Assembly (NCBI GenBank): GCA_019449655.1
Contig: JAHQXD010000002.1
Location: forward strand, 260,321 to 324,320
Origin: Ferrigenium straubiae
GTDB lineage: Bacteria > Pseudomonadota > Gammaproteobacteria > Burkholderiales > Gallionellaceae
Length of the DNA stretch: 64,000 nucleotides
Direction: 5' to 3'
This document shows, piece by piece, positions 8,230 through 17,248 of the stretch (its first letter is position 1; every line of letters begins with the position of its first letter). Under the pieces are notes generated by a model. It was given only the letters and a program-made list of their open reading frames with translations. It searched no databases and was not told the DNA's origin. A program made the position numbers and the translations under genes.

Positions 8230-8258
8230 GGGAGTATCGCTCATACAAAGGGAGGGAT

Positions 8259-8765
8259 ATGAGAATCAGGTCTTGTATCGCTGTTGCCCTACTGGCAGTC
8301 GCGGGCTGCTCGGTGTTTCCCCACGCCGGACAAGAAACCGTCTATGACCAGGTCGTGACCGTTCTCAGGCCCATCGAGAAGGTGCCGGTCGCTGTCAGTT
8401 TCCAGGACGGCGCGTTCTATCGCGTGAAGGTGAGCAATACCCTGCCGGTCACGATCAACCTGCTGTGGGACGAGAGCACCTACGTCAACACCGGCGGCGA
8501 ATCGGTGCGGCTCATCCGCGTGCTGGACCGGCGGAACCTTCCCGATCACCTGCAGTTGCCGCAGGCCGACTCACCCATCGCGCCTAATTCTCAGCTGCAG
8601 GCGGATTTCGCCGGCGAGAGCTGGATCGAGCTCGCGCGGCACGGCGGTGCGCCCAGGCCCAGAGAGAGTTTCAGGAAGGCGAAAATCAACCTGCTTTTCG
8701 ACATCAACGGCAAGCGGGTCGACTGGCGCGGCGAGGTCGCGTTCGTGCCCAGGAAGCCGCACTGA
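8259..8765 (+). CDS. Putative lipoprotein of unknown function
   Basis: A 168-residue protein with a lipoprotein signal peptide: a basic start, a hydrophobic stretch and the lipobox LAVAGC with the lipidated cysteine at position 17. The mature part is mixed alpha/beta with no domain recognised. AAAGGGAGGG precedes the ATG at good spacing. It lies between ttcA and the convergent YhcH-type gene and gives no contextual clue. Confidence 0.75.
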   Translation: MRIRSCIAVALLAVAGCSVFPHAGQETVYDQVVTVLRPIEKVPVAVSFQDGAFYRVKVSNTLPVTINLLWDESTYVNTGGESVRLIRVLDRRNLPDHLQLPQADSPIAPNSQLQADFAGESWIELARHGGAPRPRESFRKAKINLLFDINGKRVDWRGEVAFVPRKPH

Positions 8766-8769
8766 GCGG

Positions 8770-9216
8770 TTATACCGCGACCTTGAAGATGGCCTTGCGG
8801 ATGTTGTCTGAGCTGACCAGCGGCGCGTGCGCATCCTCCGGGAAGAAGATGCAGAACGCGCCGGGCGGGGTGGCGATCCAGCTTGCCGCAGCGTCGTGGA
8901 AGAAGCGGATGTCCTTCTCCTCGCTGTAATCACTCACCGGCTGCGTGCATTCCGCCAGCGCCTTCCAGCCCATCTCGTCGGTGCCTTCCAGCACCAGCTG
9001 GATGTCGATGTACTTGCGGTGGCACTCCAGCTTCGCCGCCTCGCGCGCGCGTCCCGGCACGCTCTCCATGATGACGAAGAGCTGCTTATCGACGATGGGA
9101 TAACGCCCCGGCGCGAGCGAGAGCAGGTCGGTGTTGCGCATGTATTCGAAGACGCGCGGGAACAGCGGATGCAGCGCGGCGTAGCGGTCGGCTTGGGAGA
9201 GAGTGGAAAAAATCAT
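8770..9216 (-). CDS. YhcH/YjgK/YiaL family protein (DUF386)
   Basis: A 148-residue cupin-like protein. Family hallmarks include GRYPIVDKQLFVIMESVPG, HRKYIDIQLVLEG and FPEDAHAP, in which conserved His and Glu residues bind a metal. Homologues are linked to sialic acid or sugar-acid metabolism and to beta-galactosidase regulation (EbgC), usually as anomerase-like proteins. Here there is no sugar operon next to it, so its substrate is open. It lies just downstream of trhP on the same strand. Confidence 0.85.
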   Translation of the reverse strand: MIFSTLSQADRYAALHPLFPRVFEYMRNTDLLSLAPGRYPIVDKQLFVIMESVPGRAREAAKLECHRKYIDIQLVLEGTDEMGWKALAECTQPVSDYSEEKDIRFFHDAAASWIATPPGAFCIFFPEDAHAPLVSSDNIRKAIFKVAV

Positions 9217-9228
9217 CTGGATATCCGT

Positions 9229-10569
9229 TTAAATAAAACGAGCAATCATGCCATTTTGGTATTGGCCCTGCAGCGGTATCTGCACGCGATGCCCGCTGCC
9301 CGGCGCGACGCTGACGGCTTCGCCATCGAGGTTTTTCATCTCGGTGAGTTCGACGATGCGGTTGCCGGAAGGGTGGATGATCTCGAGCCGGTCGCCGACC
9401 TGGAATTTGTTTTTTACGTCGATCTCGGCGATGCCGTTCGCGCAGCTCACGATGTCGCCGACGTATTGCTGGCGCGTGCTTTCGGAGTGGCCCTGCATGT
9501 AGTTCTGGTGCTCGTGGGTATGGTGGCGTTCGAGGAAGCCATCGGTGTAGCCGCGGCTCGCGAGCGCATCGAGCGCGCCGAGCAGTGCGTAGTTGAATGG
9601 TCTGCCCGCGGCCGCGTCGTCGATCGCCTGCCGGTATACCTGTGCGGTGCGCGCGACGTAGTAGATGGACTTGGTGCGGCCTTCGATCTTCAGCGAATCC
9701 ACGCCGATCTTCACCAGCCGTTCGACATGCTCCACCGCGCGCAGGTCCTTGGAGTTCATGATGTAGGTGCCGTGCTCGTCTTCCAGCACCGGCATCAGCT
9801 CGTCCGGGTGATCCTGGCGCGAGATCAGGTAGGCGCGGTCGGCGAGTGGGTGGCGCGGCTGGCTGCCGCAGGACGACAGCGCGCTTTCGCTTAGCGCCTT
9901 GTCGAAGTCGAAATCAATTTTTTGGATGTCGCCGGTGCCGCCCTCGATCGCGTTGTCCACCTTGTAGTCCCAGCGGCAGGAGTTGGTGCAGGTGCCCTGG
10001 TTGGCGTCGCGGTGGTTGAAGTAGCCGGACAGCAGGCAGCGACCGGAATAGGCCATGCACAGGGCGCCGTGGATGAACACCTCGAGTTCGATATCCGGGC
10101 ACTCCTGGCGGATCTCCTCGATCTCGTCCAGCGACAGCTCGCGCGACAGGATCACGCGTGTGAGGCCCAGCGATTGCCAGAATTTCACTGCCGCATAGTT
10201 AATGGTGTTGGCCTGCACCGACAGATGAACTTCCGCCTCCGGCCAGCGCTCGCGCACCATCGCGATCAGGCCGGGGTCGGCCATGATGAGTGCGTCCGGC
10301 CGCATCGCGATGACCGGCTGCATGTCAGCCAAGTAGGTCTTGAGCTTGGCGTTGTGCGGCATCAGGTTGCTGGCGACGTAGAACTTCCTGCCGAGCGCGT
10401 GCGCCTCCTGAATGCCGCTGGCCAGTTCTTCGAGCTGGAATTCGTTGTTGCGCGCGCGCAGGGAATAGCGCGGCTGTCCGGCGTACACCGCGTCCGCGCC
10501 GAAGGCGTAGGCGGTGCGCATTTTTTCCAGCGTGCCGGCGGGCAGGAGAAGTTCGGGGGATTTCATCAT
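9229..10569 (-). CDS. trhP: U32-family tRNA hydroxylation protein TrhP (YegQ)
   Basis: Resembles E. coli YegQ/TrhP, one of two enzymes that make 5-hydroxyuridine at the tRNA wobble position with prephenate as cofactor source. The peptidase-U32 signature is visible as EVFIHGALCMAYSGRCLLS, followed by CTNSCRW, giving the four cysteines of the family. The N-terminus (ELLLPAGTLEKMRTAYAFGADAVY in the first 27 residues) is diagnostic. Length of 446 is normal. Either of two adjacent ATG codons could be the start. Confidence 0.88.
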   Translation of the reverse strand: MMKSPELLLPAGTLEKMRTAYAFGADAVYAGQPRYSLRARNNEFQLEELASGIQEAHALGRKFYVASNLMPHNAKLKTYLADMQPVIAMRPDALIMADPGLIAMVRERWPEAEVHLSVQANTINYAAVKFWQSLGLTRVILSRELSLDEIEEIRQECPDIELEVFIHGALCMAYSGRCLLSGYFNHRDANQGTCTNSCRWDYKVDNAIEGGTGDIQKIDFDFDKALSESALSSCGSQPRHPLADRAYLISRQDHPDELMPVLEDEHGTYIMNSKDLRAVEHVERLVKIGVDSLKIEGRTKSIYYVARTAQVYRQAIDDAAAGRPFNYALLGALDALASRGYTDGFLERHHTHEHQNYMQGHSESTRQQYVGDIVSCANGIAEIDVKNKFQVGDRLEIIHPSGNRIVELTEMKNLDGEAVSVAPGSGHRVQIPLQGQYQNGMIARFI

Positions 10570-10585
10570 TAGTTTAAAAACATTT

Positions 10586-10704
10586 CACCACGAAGACACG
10601 AAGAACACGAAGATTTACGAGACCGGATGTGCTCATCTGTCGAGCAAGCCAAATTGTGGAAACTTCTTACGCATTTCTTCGTGACCTTCGTGTGCTTCGT
10701 GGTG
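10586..10704. repeat. Inverted CACCACGAAG-type repeat between metF and trhP
   Basis: The left arm (CACCACGAAGACACGAAG and onward, 10586-10612) and right arm (10675-10704, ending CTTCGTGTGCTTCGTGGTG) are near-complementary. They are built of short ACGAAG units and enclose about 60 bases. Similar dispersed repeats are common in proteobacterial gaps. It could form a large hairpin in the metF-trhP transcript. Confidence 0.6.
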
Positions 10705-10712
10705 AGCGGGGT

Positions 10713-11549
10713 TTATCTTGACAGTCCCAGCCGCTTCCAGATTTCCAGCGACGGCCCGGCCTGGTTCAGCGTGTAGAAGTGCAGCCCCGGCGCGCCGCCC
10801 GTGAGCAGCTTCTCGCACAGCAGTGTGACCACGTCGAGGCCGAAGGCCTGCACCGACTCGTTGTCGTCACCGTAGCCTTCCAGTGTCTTGCGTACCCAGC
10901 GCGGGATCTCCGCGCCGCAGGCGTCGGAAAAGCGCGCGAGTTGCGAGAATTTCACGATGGGCATGATGCCCGGCACGATGGGGAGGGTGACGCCGAGCTT
11001 GCGGCATTCATCGACGAAATGGAAATAGCTGTCGGGATTGTAGAAATACTGGGTGATCGCCGAGTTCGCGCCGGCCGCGGCTTTGCGCTTGAAGTTGGCG
11101 AGGTCGTCGCGCGCCGAGCGGGCCTGCGGATGGACTTCCGGATAGGCCGCTACCTCGATGTGGAAATGCTCGCCGGTCTGCGCGCGGATGAACGACACCA
11201 GTTCGTTGGCGTACTGGAATTCGCCGGCGGTCGCCATGCCCGAGGGCAGGTCGCCGCGCAGCGCGACGATGCGCCGGATGCCGAGCTGCTTGTAGGTCTG
11301 CAGGACTTCGCGGATGCTCTCTCGCGTCGAGCCGATGCAGGACAGGTGCGGCGCGACTTCGAGTCCCTCGGCCTTGATCTGCTGCACGACTTCCAGGGTG
11401 CGCTCGCGCGTGGAGCCGCCTGCGCCGTAGGTGACGGAAAAATAGTCCGGGCCGAGCGCCGCCAGTTGCTTGCGCGCGGCGGCGAGCTTTTCCGCGCCTT
11501 CCGGAGTTTGCGGTGGGAAGAATTCGAAGCTGTAAAGCGGTTTATTCAT
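10713..11549 (-). CDS. metF: 5,10-methylenetetrahydrofolate reductase
   Basis: Reduces methylene-THF to methyl-THF, the methyl donor for methionine synthesis, with an FAD cofactor. The N-terminus MNKPLYSFEFFPPQTPEG, VTYGAGGSTRERT and the HLSCIGSTRESI region are family-specific; length from this start is 278. The start at 11549 is chosen because AGGAA lies six bases upstream. It stands two genes below ahcY, so the methyl-cycle genes metF and ahcY are clustered on one strand. Confidence 0.94.
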   Translation of the reverse strand: MNKPLYSFEFFPPQTPEGAEKLAAARKQLAALGPDYFSVTYGAGGSTRERTLEVVQQIKAEGLEVAPHLSCIGSTRESIREVLQTYKQLGIRRIVALRGDLPSGMATAGEFQYANELVSFIRAQTGEHFHIEVAAYPEVHPQARSARDDLANFKRKAAAGANSAITQYFYNPDSYFHFVDECRKLGVTLPIVPGIMPIVKFSQLARFSDACGAEIPRWVRKTLEGYGDDNESVQAFGLDVVTLLCEKLLTGGAPGLHFYTLNQAGPSLEIWKRLGLSR

Positions 11550-11556
11550 GCCATTC

Positions 11557-11916
11557 CTAATCATTGCGTGGCCTCATGACTTGTGCGGCGGCTGCGGACA
11601 GCGCCCACGAAAAAATACTGTACAGGACCGCACCGAGCACGCCGTGCCAGAAGCCGTCCACGACGAAACCTTTCAGCACCGACCCGACGAACCAGAACAG
11701 CAGGCCGTTGATGACGAAGATGAACAACCCCAGGGTAAGCAGCGTAACCGGCAGCGTGAGCAGCAGCAACAGCGGGCGGATCAGCGTGTTGACCAATCCG
11801 AGGAAGAACGCGGCGATCATCGCATCGACGAAGCTGTCCAGATGGATGCCCGGCACGAAGTTCGCCACAGCCAGCAGAGCCAGCGCGTTCAACACCCAGA
11901 TCAGCAGCAGTCTCAT
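11557..11916 (-). CDS. Phage-holin-4-family / YvlD-like membrane protein (PF04020)
   Basis: A 119-residue protein with four predicted membrane helices and the family motif GLVNTLIRPLLLLLTLPVT. Despite the Pfam name these are chromosomal inner-membrane proteins with no shown lysis role. The start at 11916 has an ideal GGAAGGAG site; the open frame extends further upstream only through a repeat. It sits between metF and ahcY on the same strand, and its stop is just upstream of the metF start, so the two are probably co-transcribed. Confidence 0.85.
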   Translation of the reverse strand: MRLLLIWVLNALALLAVANFVPGIHLDSFVDAMIAAFFLGLVNTLIRPLLLLLTLPVTLLTLGLFIFVINGLLFWFVGSVLKGFVVDGFWHGVLGAVLYSIFSWALSAAAAQVMRPRND

Positions 11917-11945
11917 CGATCTCCTTCCAGGTTCGGCGTCAAAGG

Positions 11946-12003
11946 CCGTTCGTGCCGAGCTTGTCGAATCATAAATGGCCTTCGACAAGCTCGGCACGAA
12001 CGG
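11946..12003. repeat. 23-bp perfect inverted repeat after ahcY
   Basis: Arms at 11946-11968 and 11981-12003 (CCGTTCGTGCCGAGCTTGTC and its complement) are perfectly complementary over 23 bp with a 12-base loop. It belongs to the dispersed TTCGACAAGCTC-type repeats also present at 58685-58740, 62753-62780 and within prmC. Its position just past the ahcY stop would let it act as an RNA-end hairpin. Confidence 0.75.
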
Positions 12004-12013
12004 TTACCGGATA

Positions 12014-13417
<1,404 letters not shown>

Positions 13418-13448
13418 GAAGCACTCCATTCATAAAAAGTTAATGAAT

Positions 13449-13526
13449 GGGTGCCGTTGAAACAGTTATGGCTCCGAGCCTGACGGGGGAATGTGGATCA
13501 AACCCGCTGCAGCACCCCTCGGAGGG
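13449..13526 (-). promoter_or_regulatory. SAH riboswitch in the ahcY leader
   Basis: The minus strand reads CTCCGAGGGGTGCTGCAGCG and then, after a loop, CCGTCAGGCTCGGAG. This matches the S-adenosylhomocysteine riboswitch: the outer CUCCGAG/CUCGGAG helix, the conserved GCUGCA-CGG core and a downstream GCACCC (around 13449) that can form the pseudoknot with GGGTGC. A hairpin between the two closes the second helix. These RNAs turn ahcY on when SAH accumulates. Position directly before ahcY confirms the call. Confidence 0.92.
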
Positions 13527-13531
13527 CGCGG

Positions 13532-13537
13532 ATTATA
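13532..13537 (-). promoter_or_regulatory. -10 box of the ahcY promoter
   Basis: A perfect TATAAT on the minus strand lies six bases before the riboswitch, so transcription would begin almost exactly at the aptamer's first helix. The -35 is not clear. Confidence 0.6.
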
Positions 13538-13567
13538 AACGCAAAAAGGATATTTTGCTGGGATTGC

Positions 13568-14797
13568 TTACCACGACGCGGCGGGCATGCCGCTCCACAG
13601 CTCGTGGATGTCGCGGATGCCCCACTTTCCCGAGTCTTCGTGCGAGACGATCTTGTCCTTGCAGGCGGGTTTCGACAAATCCACCATCTCCGGCGGGATC
13701 CGGGCGTTGGACTTGATCGAGAAGAACACTTTGACCACCGGGGTGAGCAGCGATTTTCCGCTTTGTTCGATGACTACGCCCAAATGACCGGATTCCAGCT
13801 TGACCAGCGAGCCGATCGGGTAGATACCGACGCTTTTGACGAAGGCATGAAATATCTCGGTGTCGAAATGCCCCTTGCTCCATTCCGCCATCTTGCGCAG
13901 CGATTCGGCGGGCTCCCAGCCGTTCTTGTAGGGGCGGTTGGAGGTGATCGCGTCGTAGACGTCGCACACCGCCCCCATCTTGGCATACAGGCTGATCTGC
14001 GCCTCCGTGAGCCGCTCCGGATAGCCGCTGCCGTCCACTTTTTCGTGGTGGTGCAGGCAGACGTCCAGCGCCGCTTGGTTGATGCCGTTACCTTCCAGCA
14101 GCATCCTGTGCCCCTCGACCGGGTGGTTCTTCACCGCCGCGAACTCGGTATCGGTCAGCTTGCCGGGCTTGTTGAGGATGCTCAGCGGGATCGTCATTTT
14201 GCCGACATCGTGCAGCAGCCCGGCCAAGCCGGCCTGGCGCACCTGCTCGTCGTCGAGCCCCAGTTGCCGCGCCAGGGACACCATCAGCGCGCACACTGCG
14301 ACCGAATGCATGTAGGTGTAATCATCCTTGTTTTTGAGGCGCGCCAGCCCGATCAATGCACCGGGATTGCGCATCACCGAGGTGGAGATTTCCTCGACGA
14401 TGGGCAGTGCGTCGTCGGAACTCAGCGCCTTGCCCATGCGCGCCTCCCTGAACATGGAGGAAACGGCCTGCTTGGATCTGGCGCAGATCTTGATGGCACG
14501 TGCGGCTTCCTGAGCGACATCGACGCGCTGAATTGTCTTGATGGCCGTATCGGCCTGTGCAAGCGTGGTTTCGACTTCCGCCGCGATCGCTTTCTCGTCT
14601 TCTCCGTCCGCGACGCCCAAACCTTTGGCGTCGTCTATCCATACTTCCTTGAGGCCGGTTGCGAGGAGGGTTTTCAGGTCGCTGGGGTTGTCCAGCAGGA
14701 AGGCGCCACGCCAGAACGGATGATCCATCCACGAGCCACACAACTCATGGACGAACATGCCCAGGCGCAGTTGTTTGACATGGATACGTATCAGCAC
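13568..14797 (-). CDS. HD-GYP domain protein, probable cyclic-di-GMP phosphodiesterase (DUF3391 N-terminus)
   Basis: A 409-residue soluble protein. Residues 1-120 look like the DUF3391 domain found before many HD-GYP domains. The HD-GYP domain has HDVGK with IPLSILNKPGKL after it and HHHEKVDGSGYP, the metal-binding and GYP motifs needed to hydrolyse cyclic-di-GMP. The start is a GTG. It is divergent from nothing: waaA ends just before it on the same strand, and ahcY follows. It may tune the switch between motile and attached life. Confidence 0.88.
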   Translation of the reverse strand: MLIRIHVKQLRLGMFVHELCGSWMDHPFWRGAFLLDNPSDLKTLLATGLKEVWIDDAKGLGVADGEDEKAIAAEVETTLAQADTAIKTIQRVDVAQEAARAIKICARSKQAVSSMFREARMGKALSSDDALPIVEEISTSVMRNPGALIGLARLKNKDDYTYMHSVAVCALMVSLARQLGLDDEQVRQAGLAGLLHDVGKMTIPLSILNKPGKLTDTEFAAVKNHPVEGHRMLLEGNGINQAALDVCLHHHEKVDGSGYPERLTEAQISLYAKMGAVCDVYDAITSNRPYKNGWEPAESLRKMAEWSKGHFDTEIFHAFVKSVGIYPIGSLVKLESGHLGVVIEQSGKSLLTPVVKVFFSIKSNARIPPEMVDLSKPACKDKIVSHEDSGKWGIRDIHELWSGMPAASW

Positions 14798-14877
14798 GGA
14801 TGTCTCGATGTGTCGGAGGATAGGGCGAATTCTAGCTTATAAAACAGGGTTATTGAACAGCCAAATCAACTGCCGAA

Positions 14878-16149
14878 TCAACCGTCGATAACCGAGGCGA
14901 TGAGTTGCAGCGATTTGTCCGTCGCCCCGCGGTTGGACGCCACAAACCCGGCGCAGCATTGCCGCATTTCGCGCAGCGCTTCCGGGTCGTCCAGCAGGCG
15001 CCGGGTTTCGCTGGCCAGTTCGCCGCCATCCTGCACCTGCATTGCCGCTCCGGCGGCGATTGCCAGCCTCGTCGCCTCGGCAAAATTGTAGGTGTGCGGG
15101 CCGATCAGCACCGGGGCGCCGGCCGCGCAGGCCTCGATCAGGTTCTGTCCGCCGTAGGGCAGCAGGCTGCCGCCGACGAAGGCGAGGTCGGCGGCGGCGT
15201 AGTAGGCGAACATCTCGCCCATGCTGTCGCCCAGCACCGCCCCGGTTTCCGGCGGGATAGCGCTGCCCTGCTCCATTTCGCTCCGGCGCCGGAACGGGAT
15301 GCCGTGCCGTTCCAGCAGAGCGGCGACCTCCGCGAAGCGCTGCGGATGGCGCGGCACGATCACCAGCAGCAGGCCGGGGATCTGCACCTGCTGCAGCGCG
15401 TCGAGCAGCAAGGCTTCCTCACCGTCGCGGGTGCTCGCGGCGAGGAACACCTTGCGCGATGCGCCGAACTGCCCGCGCAATTGCCTGCCCAGTTCCAGCA
15501 TCGCGGGCGGCGGCTCGATGTCGAACTTGAGGTTGCCGGTCACGGCAACATTTTTTGCGCCGAGGCCGGCCAGGCGCGCGGCATCGTCGGTGGTCTGCGC
15601 GGCAACGGCGGCGAGTTCGCCCAGCGCGTCGCGGGTCAGCCGCGCGAATCGTGCATAGCCGCGCGCCGATTTTTCCGAGAGGCGCGCGTTCAGCAGCAGC
15701 AGCGGCGTGCCGGTCTCGCGGCAGGCATGGATCAGGTTGAACCAGATTTCCGTCTCCATCAGGATGCCGAGCCGCGGCTTGAAATGATTCAGGAACCGGT
15801 TCACCGCAAACGGGTAGTCGTAGGGCAGATACACGCGCAGCACATCGTCGCCATACAGTTGCTCGCTCGTGGCGCGCCCGGTCGGCGTGGTGTGGGTGAG
15901 CAGGATCTGGTGGTCGGGGTAGCTTGTGCGGAGCCGCGCGATGAGGCTCTGTGCGGCGCGCGTCTCGCCTACCGAAACGGTGTGCAGCCAGATGATCGGC
16001 CGGTCGCTCTGCGCGGGATAAAAGCCGAAGCGCTCGCCGACATGGCGCAGGTATTCCGGCTGTTTGCGCGCGCGCCAGGCTAGACGCAGGAAGATATACG
16101 GCAACAGCAGCCATAGCGTGAGGGTGTAAAAAAATCGCGGGTTCAGCAT
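14878..16149 (-). CDS. waaA: 3-deoxy-D-manno-octulosonic acid (Kdo) transferase
   Basis: A GT30 enzyme that adds Kdo to lipid A precursor at the inner membrane. It begins with one membrane anchor (FYTLTLWLLLPYIFLRL), followed by HTVSVGETRAA, which carries the catalytic glutamate, LMETEIWFNL, and the C-terminal donor-site GGSLLPYGGQNLIE. The start at 16149 gives 423 residues, the usual size, and overlaps the stop of waaC by seven bases, so the two are coupled. Confidence 0.95.
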   Translation of the reverse strand: MLNPRFFYTLTLWLLLPYIFLRLAWRARKQPEYLRHVGERFGFYPAQSDRPIIWLHTVSVGETRAAQSLIARLRTSYPDHQILLTHTTPTGRATSEQLYGDDVLRVYLPYDYPFAVNRFLNHFKPRLGILMETEIWFNLIHACRETGTPLLLLNARLSEKSARGYARFARLTRDALGELAAVAAQTTDDAARLAGLGAKNVAVTGNLKFDIEPPPAMLELGRQLRGQFGASRKVFLAASTRDGEEALLLDALQQVQIPGLLLVIVPRHPQRFAEVAALLERHGIPFRRRSEMEQGSAIPPETGAVLGDSMGEMFAYYAAADLAFVGGSLLPYGGQNLIEACAAGAPVLIGPHTYNFAEATRLAIAAGAAMQVQDGGELASETRRLLDDPEALREMRQCCAGFVASNRGATDKSLQLIASVIDG

Positions 16150-17132
16150 GCCGCCATTCCTTGCAGCGCCTCGATGACGGCGGCGACATCCGGTGCGTGG
16201 CCGGCATTGCCGAGATTGACGGCACATCGCCCCGCGTACAGGCCGGTGAGCGCCGGATCGGTAGCGGTGTAGATGCCGACGGTGGGCACGCCGAGTGCCG
16301 CCGCGAGGTGGGCGAGGCCGGTGTCCACGCCCATCACCGCCCGTGCGCCGCCGAGCAAGGCGGCCGCCTCGTTCAGGTTCAGGCGCGGCGGCGCGACCGC
16401 ATCGGGAATCGCCGTGGCGAGGCGCAGGCTGCGCGCCTGTTCCGCCTCGCTGCCCCACGGTAGAACGCAGCGGATATTTTTCTCATGCAGGTAATGCCCC
16501 AGCGCGATCCAGTTTGCCTCGTTCCACAGCTTGTCGGCGCGGCTGGTAGCGTGCAGCAGCACGGCGTAAGCGCCTTCCACGAGCCAGACAGGTTGTGCGA
16601 GGACGGGCGGACGGATGCCGTAATCGGCTCGTTCTTGCAGCGTATAACCGAGCGCCTGCGCGGCGAGCTGGCGGTTGCGTTCGACGGCGTGCTGCCCCTT
16701 CGCGACCTGAAAAGTCTGCTGGTACAGGCCGGATGCCAGTGGCTCGCGTGCGCTGTTCCGGTCAAAGCCGCAGCGCAGCCCGCGTGCGCCGCGCATCAGC
16801 AAAGCGCTCTTGAGCAGGCCCTGCGTGTCGATTGCAATATCGTAATGTTGTGCTGTCAGCGTGCTGCGAAATGCCGCGATTTCGCGCCATGTGGCGGCGC
16901 TCAGCAGCTTGCCGCGCCAGCGCCGCACCGCAACCGGGATGACGTTGCGTACCGCCGAGTGCAGCCTGGGCAGCGCGGCAAAACTTTCCTCCACCAGCCA
17001 GTCGATCTGCGCGTCCGGGTAGCGGCGCGCGATGTCGCTGGCCACCGGCAGGTTGTGCAGCACGTCGCCCAGCGACGAGGTCTTGACCAGCAGGATATGC
17101 GGCGTTTGTATGTCGGCAAAAAGAGGCGCCAT
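16143..17132 (-). CDS. waaC: Lipopolysaccharide heptosyltransferase I
   Basis: A GT9 enzyme that attaches the first L-glycero-D-manno-heptose to Kdo2-lipid A. Signatures are ILLVKTSSLGDVLHNLPV at the N-terminus, IDTQGLLKSAL, and the donor-binding GVDTGLAHLAAALGVPTVGIY. Start is uncertain: 17132 (MAPLFADIQ) gives 329 residues, but an ATG at 17162 is also possible and neither has a good ribosome-binding site. Coupled to waaA downstream. Confidence 0.93.
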   Translation of the reverse strand: MAPLFADIQTPHILLVKTSSLGDVLHNLPVASDIARRYPDAQIDWLVEESFAALPRLHSAVRNVIPVAVRRWRGKLLSAATWREIAAFRSTLTAQHYDIAIDTQGLLKSALLMRGARGLRCGFDRNSAREPLASGLYQQTFQVAKGQHAVERNRQLAAQALGYTLQERADYGIRPPVLAQPVWLVEGAYAVLLHATSRADKLWNEANWIALGHYLHEKNIRCVLPWGSEAEQARSLRLATAIPDAVAPPRLNLNEAAALLGGARAVMGVDTGLAHLAAALGVPTVGIYTATDPALTGLYAGRCAVNLGNAGHAPDVAAVIEALQGMAAC

Positions 17133-17215
17133 AGGAGAGTCGTGGTTTCGGGTGGTTCGCATCTTATAGGATGCGGTGCGGCTTGAGGAAGGGCATGGTT
17201 CCCTGACGGTGATGC

Positions 17216-17221
17216 TAAAAT
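17216..17221 (+). promoter_or_regulatory. Extended -10 for the glycan genes starting at 17249
   Basis: TGCTAAAAT is an extended -10 (TGnTAAAAT) placed about 28 bases before the initiating-transferase start, in the gap divergent from waaC. Confidence 0.4.
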
Positions 17222-17248
17222 GCGCCACCCTGATTTCCGGTAAATGGC

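Noticed and set aside
8827-9894. A 355-codon open frame on the plus strand
   Set aside because: Antisense to the YhcH-type and trhP genes, whose family motifs are clear; no recognisable domain in this frame.
11557-11916. Phage remnant suggested by the holin-family name
   Set aside because: PF04020 proteins are ordinary chromosomal membrane proteins; no other phage gene or attachment site is nearby.
17142-17172. Hairpin CGCATC/GATGCG between waaC and the initiating transferase as terminator
   Set aside because: Only six base pairs with no T-run, and it lies in a divergent promoter gap where a terminator is not expected.
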